Assembly: GCA_030280995.1 (NCBI GenBank)
Contig: JASXTE010000003.1
Span: forward strand, 47,333,297-47,397,296
Direction: 5' to 3'
DNA: 64,000 nucleotides
From: Hemileia vastatrix
Taxonomy: Eukaryota > Basidiomycota > Pucciniomycetes > Pucciniales > Zaghouaniaceae
The notes under the pieces were generated by a model. The model searched no databases. It had not been told where the DNA came from and was given only the letters and a program-made list of their open reading frames with translations. A program made the translations under genes and the position numbers. This document shows positions 1 through 10,503 of the stretch, piece after piece (the first letter of the stretch is position 1; every line of letters starts with the position of its first letter).

Positions 1-208
1 TAAGACTTAAAATCTGAAAAATGTCATATAGACATAAAATATAGAGAAAAACAGGGGCTATCCAATGGTAGTACTCACATCCACAAAGTCCCAATTTTTT
101 CTGAATAAATCCAGAAAAACACCCAATTATTAAACAATGCTATTTAAGAAATATCAAAACAATGCCAAATAGACCAACAAAGGGCTCCACCAATGCTGGA
201 AGACCACA
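1..208 (-). repeat. 3' LTR of element A (partial, cut by window edge)
   Basis: Positions 1-208 match 16,825-17,028 and the end of the solo LTR near 18,193. All three stop at the same GAAGACCACA boundary, so in the sense (minus) direction the LTR begins TGTGGTCTTC. Confidence 0.75.
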
Positions 209-226
209 ACGTCTCTCACTTTTCAT
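209..226 (-). other. Polypurine tract of element A
   Basis: On the minus strand the bases just before the 3' LTR read AAAAGTGAGAGACG. This is a purine-rich stretch in the position expected for the plus-strand primer of reverse transcription. Confidence 0.55.
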
Positions 227-931
227 AACACAAAACAAGTTACAAGAAAATTAACTGAACATGAAACTCTCCATAGCATGGTTCATCTATTACCCACCCA
301 CTTTAGATACAGCACTAGAGATAAATTGTAAGAAGACTTAGAAATGCAGCTCCTGCAAAATTTTGTATACAAACTGCTATTGTAAAAATATTTTACTCAT
401 TCAATATTTACTTACAAAACTATGTACTAACTAATATTACTTCTTTTTATATCTCTTTACATTATATCTTTTATCACCTTAACCAATGATCAATGCTGAC
501 ATATACAACTAAACTTAACTAATCACTGTGACACGTAGTTATATTCATCTATAGTATACTATGTATTCATATCACTAACTTCATATGATAGGTGATTTTT
601 GCTAATAATTTTGTAGTGCAGTGTGTATTAGGGGTTTTCAAACATCACCATATACACCATTCAAGAAATACTCAAATATGGTACCAATTAAGTCATTTTA
701 AATTAAATTACATACCCTATTAACTGGTATACTTCAACAGCATTCTTTTCTCTAAATACGCCATCTGTTGTGTACATGCAAGCCCCTGAAGCACTTCTTC
801 CCCTTAACTTGATTAGTCAGCATTAGTTACACACACACATCCATAACTTAAAATCTTTCTTCACCTAATCTTATGAGCTTATTTATACACACACAGTAAA
901 TGGCATATCAATTCTTAGTCCCCCCTCTAAC
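227..931. other. No recognisable gene
   Basis: AT-rich DNA with short CA runs (for example near 831 and 888). It presumably holds the non-coding 3' end of element A and the 5' flank of the Harbinger fragment. I see no open frame with family resemblance. Confidence 0.5.
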
Positions 932-1576
932 ATGATACTCCAACCCTTAGTTCCTCCCACCCTTGATTACTCTAGATCTTATTTTTTTCATTCAAACACT
1001 AAAATAACTCCTTCACTTTGTCAGAAGCTTCTAACAGCTACTGATTCTCTAGCCCTTGATCTTTTGGTTGAGTCTGATCCAGATTCTTATTCGACTTTGA
1101 TTTTTTTATATGATTCACCTATTAGACAACCGCTACCTTACTTCCTGAACCCCATCCATTTGCCATCAACCACAATATACACTTCAAAAACTTTCTGAAA
1201 TAACTGATCCCAGTTTTCAGAAAATTTTCAAAAAAACTTATCATGGTTTTAAGTACCTAAATAATTTTCTTCATGATCATTCTATTTATCACAACAATTC
1301 TCATTTTCCACAGAGAGACCCTGCAATACAAATCTCTGTGGCACTTTTCCAATTTGGTCCAAATGGGAACCATATTTTGTCTTGAGAACTTCTTCATTAT
1401 AAGTTATGGAACAGTAGATTTATAAACCAAGAGAACCATCAAAGCCATCCGTTTACTTCAATCACAACTCCTCACATGGAAAATTATGGAGGTTAGACTG
1501 GAAAACTCACAGGTCAAGAAAAATGAAGGATTCCCTGGATGTATTAGTTTTGTTGATGGCACAAAAATCCCTAACT
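932..1576 (+). pseudogene. PIF/Harbinger-type transposase fragment
   Basis: Decayed DDE transposase of the PIF/Harbinger kind. The N-terminal part reads in one frame (932-1,198) and the middle continues in another from about 1,160. Recognisable stretches in order are TDPSFQKIFKKTYHGF, the conserved RDPAIQISVALFQFG block, a GTV..TKR..KAI block, and FPGCISFVDGTKIP, which corresponds to the usual GFPGC.GF.DGT motif carrying a catalytic Asp. At least two frameshifts and two stops separate these parts, and the C-terminal half is missing: homology stops near 1,576, where a minus-strand Gypsy integrase begins. A second relative lies at 38,742-39,170. In intact elements the enzyme cuts terminal inverted repeats with help from a Myb-like partner; no such partner is visible here. 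The family call rests on motifs recognised by eye. Confidence 0.7.
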
Positions 1577-2137
1577 CTGGACCACCATCAACAGTCACCA
1601 AATTCATCAACCCATACCTAAATACCCATTCCTTCTTTGAAAATTCTGCCACATTTTTGGCAGTCAAATTACCAGAGGCAGTGCCTCAACCTAACCAGAC
1701 AAATCATCCCTGGCAACAATCAAGTATTTATACCCGCCCTCTTTAATATGGACAGCATCCAGACTGACTCTCCAAAACACAGTTGATTCACCAGTAGGAT
1801 GGCCAGCCTCTTGAGTTTTCAAGTGAATTCTTATTTTACATTCTTTACAAGATTGAACCCAACCCTGCACAGCCAACTTCATACCTGGCCACCAAAATCT
1901 ATCTGCTTCACTTCTATAAGTCTCCCCAAAGCCTCTATGACCAAGATCTTCATGCAAATACTTGAAGACCAACTCTTTAACCTTCATCTGAGTCACCACT
2001 AATTGAGTATTTGGATGTCTTCTCCTCATCAACATCTTTCCTGACACATAGAAGCCAGGACTCTTCTTCTTGATTGCCACCCAAGTATCATCATCATAAA
2101 AATCTGACTTCTCCAAGGTTAACAGATATTCAACCAT
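1577..2137 (-). pseudogene. Gypsy integrase of element A, truncated
   Basis: N-terminal HHCC zinc-binding region (LHEDLGHRGF, then WWPGM, then CKEC) is followed by the catalytic core start SLDAVHI, which holds the first Asp. After RDDLSG comes a TAG in place of the conserved Trp. A one-base deletion near 1,668 then shifts frame, and the core resumes up to TVDGG, the position of the second Asp (Asn-to-Gly change in the usual DNG). The third catalytic residue and the whole C-terminus are missing because the sequence switches to the plus-strand Harbinger fragment near 1,577. The plus-strand remnant at 48,907-50,164 is the same integrase family and shows what is missing. Inactive. Confidence 0.8.
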
Positions 2138-2155
2138 AATAAAATAAAACCCAGT

Positions 2156-3790
2156 CTAACCCCATGTCTCATCTTCAAAATCTAATAAAAAAGCATCCAA
2201 GGGTGCAACCCTATCATCAATATCTCCAGTGAACACATGAGCAACACAACCAGCCCATCCAGGACACCAATCCTTAAACTTTGGTACATCCTTTTCCTTC
2301 CAATAAATTTTAAGAGAATCCAGTTCACCAATAAAAAAACCATTTTCCAATTTTGATCCATCCCAAAAAATGGCCACATCTTCATCAACAAAAACATCCT
2401 GATCTCCAGAATCAAGATCAGAACCAGCCAGTTTAGCCTCTTGGTGGAGGAGAGAACAATCATCCAGTTTAGCCTCATGGGGGAGGAAAGAAAAATATTC
2501 AGGACCCTTTGTGCTGGCCCTAACCACTGGGACATCTTCATCAAATTCTTCAGAGTCTGAATCTTTATCTGTGGGTGGTCTCCTTCATAATCCATATGGC
2601 ATCGTGCAAGTTTTTCCAGGTTTGTGTACCAGGTCAACAGAAAAATTCAGAATAAATGCCACCCATCTTGTCATTGGAGCATTTGGAAGACTAGGTGTAT
2701 TGATCATTTGAACCAGAGATTTCACATCCACCTGCAGCTCAAAATGCTGCCCCCACAAAACATTTTGTAGCTTCTTCAAAATTTTTGCTACACCACACAA
2801 TTCCAACTTTGGTTGAGAATATCTAGATTCAACCTCATTAAATATCACGGACTCATACCTTACTGGCCTGAACCTCCCATTTTTATCTTCCTGAGACAAC
2901 ACAGCACCAGCCGCAATATAACTTGAGTCCACTTCCAGATACATTTTTCCAGCACCAACACCATAATCCAACTTGTAAAGAATAATATCTTCACCCACCA
3001 CCTTTTTCAACTTCTGAAAAGCCTCTTCACACTCTTCAGTCAATACCCACTCCGCATCTTTCCTGGTCAACCTTCTTAAAGGTGAAGCCAACAAAGAAAA
3101 ATATTTAATAAAAATTCTGACATACACACAAACCCCACAAAGTCCTCTGACTTCATTAGAATTTTTAGGCCTTGGACATGACTTAATTTTATTGACGTTC
3201 TTCTTTCCCATAATCATTCCCTCCTTACATACAACATGACCCAGAATTTCCAGAGCAGGAACACAACAACAAAACTTTGACCCAGAAATGGTCAAACCAG
3301 CCTCTTCAATCCTAAACAATACTCTCTCTAGAGTAATTGCATATTCCCAAACAAATCTCCTTATACCTGGGTTCTACTTCAGCACTGCATTTCCATAATC
3401 ATTGGAGGGTACTCTGATTCCACAATTATCAATAAAAATACCAGCATGAGTAGGGACCTCATCCTGTAAAATCCAAGCCATTTGTGCTTGATATACTTCT
3501 ACTGAATTATTTGCTCCTTGAGGCAACCTAGTGAGCTGAAATCTACCCAGAGGAGTCTCAAACATTGTAAGTGGCTGTGAATCAGTGTGAAGTTCCCTTT
3601 CATCATAACCACCCATAATATTTCTCAAACCTTAACACACCCTTCCAGCAAAAGCTTCCACAAAGTCTTCCCCACTTGGCAGCATCCCCGCATCCTTGAT
3701 AGTGACTCTATTCAAGGCCCTAAGATCAAGCACCACCCACAGCTTCCCATTATGTTTCTTTACACAGAACATGGGACTTGAGTAAGTACA
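2156..3790 (-). pseudogene. Gypsy reverse transcriptase and RNase H of element A
   Basis: From 3,790 down: the RT finger region (MFCVKKHNGKLW..LDLRALN..T.KDAG), an in-frame TAA near 3,633, then palm motifs LTRLPQGANNS and FIDN (residue N at 3,425-3,427, where active enzymes have FIDD or YVDD). Below 3,319 follow the RT thumb/connection (a LGHVV motif and an R.F.GVC.Y.R.FIK.YS-like stretch) and an RNase H-like domain (LEVDSS, then LELCGVAK). A linker reaches 2,156. Frame breaks occur at about 3,370 and 2,590. The family resembles Gypsy elements widespread in basidiomycetes. The lost catalytic Asp in FIDN plus the stop mean it cannot be active. Confidence 0.8.
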
Positions 3791-5101
3791 TGTCAATTGT
3801 TTGTATAAACCAGTCCTGACTCTTTCCCTAAAATTCTCTACAAAATCATCCCTAATAGCAGCCAGAATTGGAATAGGTTTGATTTTAAAAGGTTAATGAA
3901 AAACCACAGGAATCAAGTAAGGTTCCCCATAAGAGTGTTTCAACACACCCCTTTCCTCTTCAACAAATGCCACTGCTTCCTCAGCACAATAACATGCAAC
4001 AAAAACTTCTTTTCCTCATCAGACATCCACCCATCAGGACCAAAATTCACAACATTCAACCTTTTCACAGTCACCCTAGAAGTTTCCACAAAATACGGAG
4101 GATTATTCACCAGAGGAGTACAGTACGGATCTCTTAACAAAGGAGGTCTCTTCAAGAGGATTCAAACCTACATGCATAGGCTCATTGACAGGCCTCATAT
4201 TCTGTGCTACCTTCTTATAATTTGCAGCTCAGCCTTCAACTTGAGGGATCTTCAGGATGTCTTCACCACCGGACCTGGAACAAAAACCAAGGGTTTCCCC
4301 ATTTCTCACTTGTGTGGCCAAGGTAATGTTTTTGAAAGGTGTAGAAGAAACCCTAGCAGTGCACAATTGGGAGGATTTACTTTTATTCCCCAATCTCACC
4401 ACTCAAAAACTTTTTCTGCAATCCCACATCTTCATCCTCACTTCCATCTTCTAAATCTTCAAATCTTGATTCATCTTCTGAATAAAATCTCTAAAACTGT
4501 GCAGTTTATCCTCATTCCTGAGGTCCAAAAATTGATCTTGCTGATCTTCTTCCTTTAAAGATTTGTGCTTTTTAACCTCATGCTGGAGGCCCAAAAATTG
4601 ATCTTGGGGATCTTCACAAAAATAATTCTTTTTGTCTTTCTTCATTATCTTCAGTTTTTTTTGATATTCTTCAGTTATCTTGAAATTTCAATTTTCTTTT
4701 CTTAAGTTTTATTCTATCCTATAAAAATAACCAGGGGTTTCCCCAATGCTCACAGACCTGGCCAAGGTAATCTTTTTGAAAGGGGTAGAAGAAACCCTAG
4801 CATTGCACAACTGGGAGGACTTACTTTTAGACCCCAATCTCACCACTCCACAGCTTTTCCGCATATCTTTCAATAATAATATATAACCAATCTTCTTTTT
4901 TGACCTTGAATTTAAAATAATTGAGAATCTTGAGAGAGAACAGATACTTGATAAAAAATGAAGAATACTTGCAGAGAAGAGAAACATTAAAAAGAGAAAG
5001 TTGAAAATCCACTTGGTATATCTCAAAGGGAGCTGACCTACTACAACCTAGGATTTCCTCATCTTGGAAAGAATTTGTAGCACTTGGGCAATCAGCCCTC
5101 A
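3791..5101 (-). pseudogene. Linker between protease and RT of element A, with internal duplication
   Basis: Decayed pol region between the protease and RT domains, in several frames. Two blocks of about 130 bp (4,275-4,410 and 4,728-4,865) are direct copies of each other; in the minus frame both encode KSKSSQLC.ARVSSTPFK. Between them is a short acidic stretch (4,451-4,645) with two repeats ending DQFLGLQ and DQFLDLR. The duplicated block looks like a segmental duplication inside this one copy rather than normal domain structure. No function is assigned beyond being part of pol. Confidence 0.55.
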
Positions 5102-5650
5102 TCACTCTAAAAAAGACAGACTCTCACTAGAGCCTGAAACACACTCCAAAAAACCAGGGGAGGCACCCACTTCCCTTCTTCTCCTACAACAATCCATGCA
5201 CTGGCACATTGAAGAAAAACCATGCCTGGTCTCCCAACCATCATCTCCAGGAGATGAAAGCCTCATGTGAAGTCTTCTTTCATATTCACCGGTCAACTCC
5301 AAACTGATTCCCATAACAAACTGATAACCAATTCTTGCCTGGAAATCCATCAAGAATGGTCTACCCAAAACAGCTTTTACATTACCTTTAGCAATGTAAA
5401 AATGAACCTTTCCTGAGGCTCCACCAACATCCAGCTTCAAAAATTTAGCTGTTACAACCAACTCAGTGACATGGCCACCAATACCTATTAAATTACCACC
5501 AATTCCTGTCTTGATGGGGAGGCCCACATGAGTAGCCTCTAACAAAGAAATCAGGTTAATCTGAGAACCTGAATCAACAAATTCCCTAGCCTCCCTGACA
5601 TTCAGAGTGACATTTACATAACCCAGAGGTGCAGAAAAATGAGTCTCCAA
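5102..5650 (-). pseudogene. Retropepsin-like protease domain of element A
   Basis: Aspartic protease domain of the Gypsy polyprotein. The active-site motif is VDSGSQINLIS (Asp-Ser-Gly, a common fungal variant of DTG), preceded by a strand VTLNVREAREF. The second hallmark, VLGRPFLMDF, lies about 70 residues later, which is the usual spacing. This segment is open for 182 codons, the longest intact part of pol in this element. Gag lies upstream (minus sense) and the duplicated linker downstream. Confidence 0.75.
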
Positions 5651-7414
5651 CCCCTCACCAACTTCTCAGCAGAATCACAAATTTATTCCACCTTCCCAAA
5701 AGAAACCCTTCTCCTGGTCAACAAATTTTTCTGTCTATCAGCCAACCCAGGAATGATAGCATACAACTCCCCTTAAGAAAGGGAAACCTGACCCTTGTTC
5801 ATCCTTTCAAGAACAGAGTCCATAAAATTAGATTTACCAGAAACTGCTGGCCTCTCAAAGTGAGCCCTTGGCTAAACAAGATCCCTCAACAGAACCTCTA
5901 ACTCTAGCAGGCTTTGGCAATGAAGCCAAAGGGACATCCTCCTCAGAGTCAGAATCAATATCCATAGGCATTGGCTCACCATTCATGTCCAATGCACCAA
6001 AACTAGGGTGGGCCATATCAGCCATCCCCTTCTGCATCTTGTACAGCTCCTCTTATCTGTAATTCTTCCTAGCTGCACTCAGCTTAAGATCCACCTTTTA
6101 AGCCTTAGGCTTTGGTTGGGCCTGAGAACTGCCCTTAGGCCTTCCCACCTTTCCAGCTTCTACATCATAAACACCATCCAAGCATTCACCAATTGAATGT
6201 CCACCGCAAGAGTACAACTCCAATCCACCAAAGAAAGTAAAAAAAGAGACTTTATTAACCTCCTTACCTTTTACCTTGACATCATCATCTTCCTTACCAG
6301 AAGACTTCCCCTGATTAGGAATCTCCTCAAATATTGGCCTCCTCTGATTGAGACCACTCCTTCTCCTGAACAAATAAACAGGCTTTTTCCCCTCACTGGG
6401 CCTCAAAAATGAACCATCAGAAAGCTTGAAAACCCTGCCATAAAACTTCACCTTTCCCTCTGACACATTTCTGTTCAGAGCCCAACAATCATTGGACTTG
6501 TGCCCCCTCCTGCTGCAATAAGAGAAGACCCAAGGATCACTCCTACAAGTCCTCCTATCAAAATCTCTAGGATGAGAAGGAGCCTTATTAGCCTTATTAG
6601 CCTCCTGAACAAAAATATGTAGCTTTTTTGTTAGATTAGCCAACTGCTCCACCACTGGGTCCCTCTCCTGTTTGGGAGCCTTCACCATATTATTCTTTAA
6701 CTTCTTCACTCTATTCTCCTCTTCAGCCAAAGCCTCAACTACTTTTCTGGCGTATTTGGAACACTCCTCCTGATAGGTGTCCACAGCAAATAACTTCAAA
6801 TGGGCCTCCACAGCCTCCTTCACCTTGTCCAAGGCAGGAAACTTCTGATCCCCATTGGAAAGAGTCTTCATCAAGTTCTTCCTTGACAGCTCCTTCAACA
6901 CATTCATCCTAAAATCTCTAGCAAAGGCAGACCAAAAAAAAATCCTTGGCAGCATTTTCATGTGCCAGATCCTCCACTTCCACCAAATATTCCACCACAG
7001 GATCAAACTGTAGCAGAAAATTCCTGTAACTGTGCAAGTTACCAACACCACCATAAGACTGCGATTCACTGACAACCTTGTTCAGATCCACCATAGTGAA
7101 CCTAAAACCCCATCTGTCTACCATCTCCTTACACAATAACTTCCAGTCCCTCTTCTTATAGCCAGACACGGCCACAACCTCCTTCTCCACTGCCCTATCA
7201 CCAATGAAGAAAATAATCTGCTCCACTATGTCCAGGTAAGAAGCACCATCCACACCAGAAGTAGTTTCATACTTTTCCAGAAACCACTTCACATCTTCAC
7301 CCTTAAACTTGGTACAATCCTAAGTTTTAATCCTAACACACTCCATAACCATCACAGCAGGAGGACCTTCCCCCCACTGACAGTCACCACAGGAATAGAA
7401 GACCCAGAAGCCAT
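5651..7414 (-). pseudogene. Gag of element A
   Basis: Capsid/nucleocapsid precursor remnant. The likely start is the ATG near 7,414 (MASGSSIPVVTVSGG). A frameshift and a TAG follow, then the capsid-like region (KWFLEKYETTSG and onward). Near 6,936-6,944 a run of nine A's coincides with another frame change. After a charged helical region comes a zinc knuckle at about 6,490-6,540: the last three ligands of C-x2-C-x4-H-x4-C are present (C..GHKSNDC) but the first Cys is Phe (FSYC). The tail is rich in Lys and Pro, then acidic (MDIDSDSEED, near 5,950). The 5' LTR lies 67 bp upstream. Confidence 0.7.
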
Positions 7415-7480
7415 TCAAAGACAAAAGAGATTCTAAAGAGCTAGCAGGTTCGAAAACCTCAAGTTTGGTGCCTGAAATAG

Positions 7481-8284
7481 TGACAATCCTATAGTACTAG
7501 CTATAGGCCTTGACCAAGGGAGTTGGAGAAAACCCAGGGAGAAAATCCCCTGTCCCTTTAGAAAAATAAAGTGAGATTTACCTGTTACAGTAAATTGGTT
7601 CCTGTTTTCTAAAGCCCCTTTTACAACACACTTGACTGCCTAATCAGCCAAGAAAGTAATCTCCAGAAAGACTACCAAACCAAAGAGCTGAAATGTAGAC
7701 CAATGTCCACACCAGAGAAAGCAATGATACTTGATGTAGGTTGCAAATCCACACCAGAGACAGCAATAATACTTGATATAGCTTGCAAGACTATACCATA
7801 GAAACAAGTTGCCAAGTTAAGTTAAATGAAGCACTCACCTTGCAACAAACACAGCCAATTGTGGCCAAAAAACAGTGAAAACTGAGTGAGGAACAATGAT
7901 ATCACCTCCGGATGGTTGTATAATAATTAAAGTTGCCCAAACTGTCTTATTCACTATGTACACACAGACCACCATCTAGAAGCCCATGCACACCAATAAA
8001 TTTGGTGTTCTTGAGCACCAAATTGCATAAAACCCCTCTATAAACGCTTCCCAGCCTTCTAGAACCAAGGTGGGCAGGCGGCCTGCCCGAGGTGGCTGGA
8101 CCACCCTGAAGCCAGAAAACCACCAAAAACCACCAAAAACACCCAAAATACTTAGAAAAATAAACTATGACTACTAAAACCTTTGAAACACAAAATTAAG
8201 CTACAACAACATTGAGACATGAAACGTAGAGAAAAATTATCCCATTCAAATGGTACTAAGCACTTAACCCTAAGACTTAAGGTT
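7481..8284 (-). repeat. 5' LTR of element A, first part (split by element B)
   Basis: Matches 17,112-17,915 closely, including shared blocks such as CTATAGTACTAGC and CAGCCAATTGTGGCC. Begins TGACAATCC on the plus strand. Interrupted at 8,284 by element B and resumes at 16,752. Confidence 0.8.
8280..8284. repeat. Target-site duplication of element B (left)
   Basis: AGGTT directly before TGTCACCGG, repeated at 16,747-16,751 directly after GCGTGACA. A perfect 5-bp duplication, the usual length for Gypsy integrase. Confidence 0.9.
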
Positions 8285-9057
8285 TGTCACCGGATGACCT
8301 ACGCACAAGGTCGAGGATGTTCCTGAAAGTGAGATGAGGGATTTAAAAACTTCTTTGAAGCACAGAGGAATGATTCGAGGAAATGATTCTAAGGTCACTC
8401 AAAGTAATAGCTACAGGTTCGAGGTTCGTTCGAGAAGAATTATAGACTAGTTTCAAAGGTAATAGTAATTCTTAAAATCTCACAAAGGGTTGGAAACTCA
8501 ATAATCAAAGATTTAGGATTTAGAAATGAATATTGAGAAAGTAAAAGAAAGATACAATAACAATGATTTTAACTTTAAAGATTTACCACTATTAATGTAA
8601 ATACGATTCAATAATTTAATTCTAAGGAATATCGAACCAAATACCCAACCCCTTTTATATCCTTTGTTCCTCCTCGCATTGACCTCCCTTCCATTGCACC
8701 ATTCCCATTCCATTGACCATTACTAACATACACTTAGACCTTCTTCGCTAAATATCCGTCCATGCTCAATTTACCCCTTTTTAATTAATTAACAAAACTT
8801 TAATGAAAAACTACTACTGTACTATTTCCTTGAACCTAGCGCTGTGCTTCGCTTATTGAAAAGGACTAATGTACCCTATTGGGAGATTGACTGATTTAGA
8901 TTTAGAGTTTAGGCTAGCACAGTTAAATAGTAAGTACACAAAGGAAAATCGCAGTTGCTATGGAGAATTGCTTTCTGCGCTTTGAGTATAGATTTAGGAC
9001 TCGATATTATTGATTTAATGAGTTGATTTTGCCTCGAGTGTCACGCGGCGCGTGACA
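8285..9057 (-). repeat. 3' LTR of element B (773 bp)
   Basis: Roughly 97% identical by eye to 15,993-16,746. It differs by one duplication of about 18 bp near 8,695-8,715 and by substitutions, about half of them at CpG sites. The terminus 9,039-9,057 is a near-perfect palindrome, TGTCACGCGGCGCGTGACA. Confidence 0.92.
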
Positions 9058-9067
9058 GATGCCTGGG

Positions 9068-9075
9068 TATAAAAA
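9068..9075 (+). promoter_or_regulatory. TATA box of the antisense gene, just inside the LTR
   Basis: TATAAAAA lies 10 bp beyond the LTR end and 93 bp before the ATG at 9,168. The same box (61,087-61,094, minus strand) lies in the same place in element D, and the surrounding leader is also similar. This places the start of a transcript running away from the LTR, opposite to gag-pol. Confidence 0.6.
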
Positions 9076-9167
9076 TTGCAAACTCCGTTGAGCTTGAGCC
9101 ATCTTCCCACACTAGTTTCCCTTTTTCTAATAGATTTTCCCTCACTTCTTAATTACTTATTTTTATA

Positions 9168-10119
9168 ATGAACTGTCCCACTCCCACACCTACGCCTCCA
9201 CACCCTAAAGCGGATGGGGGAATGATCACACGACAGTTTTCACAGACTTGCACGGCTTGTGAAAGCATGGAGTATTTCTGTGTCGAAAGTACGGCGACCC
9301 GAGGCCCTCGCCAGAAATGCGAGTTTTGCCGTTGGCGGCGAGTGGCGTGCGATGCGTTGACAAAGAACGTGGAAATCGAAAAGCGGTTCACCAAGACTAA
9401 GTTTTGGGTAATTCCTAAAACCAAAGAGGTGGTCGAAGACATTTGGGATGTCTCGATCAAAGACAAACAATCGGTGGGGGAAAATGATAAGGAATTAAAC
9501 AACGAGATCTCAACCTGGGTAACCCAGGCCACAAGTTCGAAGCGAGGTGTCGAGGAAGAGGTCGACGAGTTGGTGGAGGAGGATGAAGATGAAGTCCCTG
9601 TTCCAGGGCGGGCACCCAAGAAACGACGGGTGGTCATCGAGGACAATGAGGAAGAGAGAGAGGTAGAGGTCAAAGTGGCGTCAAGGTTATTTCTAGAGCC
9701 TGACCCCATCTTCGAGGTAAGTTTTATTTGTTTATTTTAGGGATGAAGTACTGATGAGTTTTTTGTTTTAGACATCGAATAACCTTGAAGAGCCAATTGC
9801 GGAGCCTGCATCAGTTATACCAACTGAGGCAAACCCTCCGGCCACGGAAGTAATTGAAGAACCTGAAGACACCCTGGACCAGGTGTGGTTGAAGAAACCT
9901 CGTCAAGGTCGACGAGTAAGGTTCGTGGAAGAATTATGTGGGGAGGTCGACACAATTATTGAAGCGGCTTCCTTCGACGTGGCAGAGGAGCTCTTAAAGA
10001 TGGGAGAGGTGGTTCCGGTAGGAGAGGAGGAGGTATTTGAGAAATGCAGGAAGGAGATAAGGGTAGTTTTGGAGAAAATGAAAAGATTGGTTCGAGATAA
10101 ATTAAAAGAAAAGATTTGA
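9168..10119 (+). CDS. Antisense accessory protein with Zn2Cys6-type cysteine spacing, two exons
   Basis: Exon 1 is 9,168-9,716 and exon 2 is 9,772-10,119, separated by a 55-nt intron (GTAAGT...TTTTAG) that keeps frame; the product is 298 aa. Residues 28-61 have cysteines at 28, 31, 38, 51, 54 and 61, that is C-x2-C-x6-C-x12-C-x2-C-x6-C, the spacing of fungal Zn2Cys6 clusters. The loop between Cys31 and Cys38 is ESMEYF, lacking the basic residues typical of DNA-binding members; the last loop, RWRRVA, is basic. An acidic stretch (129-142) and a nuclear-localisation-like PKKRRVV (150-156) follow. The C-terminus is a charged helix, possibly coiled coil. It is encoded opposite to gag-pol within element B. 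No stop or frameshift is present, whereas gag-pol has seven stops. Function unknown; a nuclear role in regulating or protecting the element is inference. Confidence 0.8.
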
Positions 10120-10336
10120 AATGAAAAGGAGATGTAAAGAAGTAGAAAAAATTTGTATTTTAGTTTTATTTTATTTTATTTTATTTTTTTATTGTAGGTG
10201 AATGTTATTAATTTTATAAGATTTGAGAGAGAGAGAAAAAGAAAAAAAAAAGAAGTTTAAAATAAAAAATTTTAGAATTTGAAAGAAGAAATTTAAAGAA
10301 AGAAAAAAGGTTGTTTAATTGAAGGAAGTTTTTAAT

Positions 10337-10378
<42 letters not shown>

Positions 10379-10470
10379 GGAAAATTTTTTATGTAAGAAA
10401 AAAAAGATAACAAAAAAGAAACGGTTTTGTGATTGAGATGAGTTTGTTAAATTGAGGATTTAATGAAAGA

Positions 10471-10503
<33 letters not shown>

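Noticed and set aside
1486..1746. A single 86-codon plus-strand ORF as an independent gene
   Set aside because: Its first third is Harbinger transposase, and the rest is the reverse strand of the Gypsy integrase; it is a junction product.
7441..7480. tRNA-like T-arm (GGTTCGAAAACC) near the start of gag of element A
   Set aside because: Only one arm is seen, with no acceptor, anticodon or D arm. It may be part of a primer-binding site but does not support a tRNA gene.
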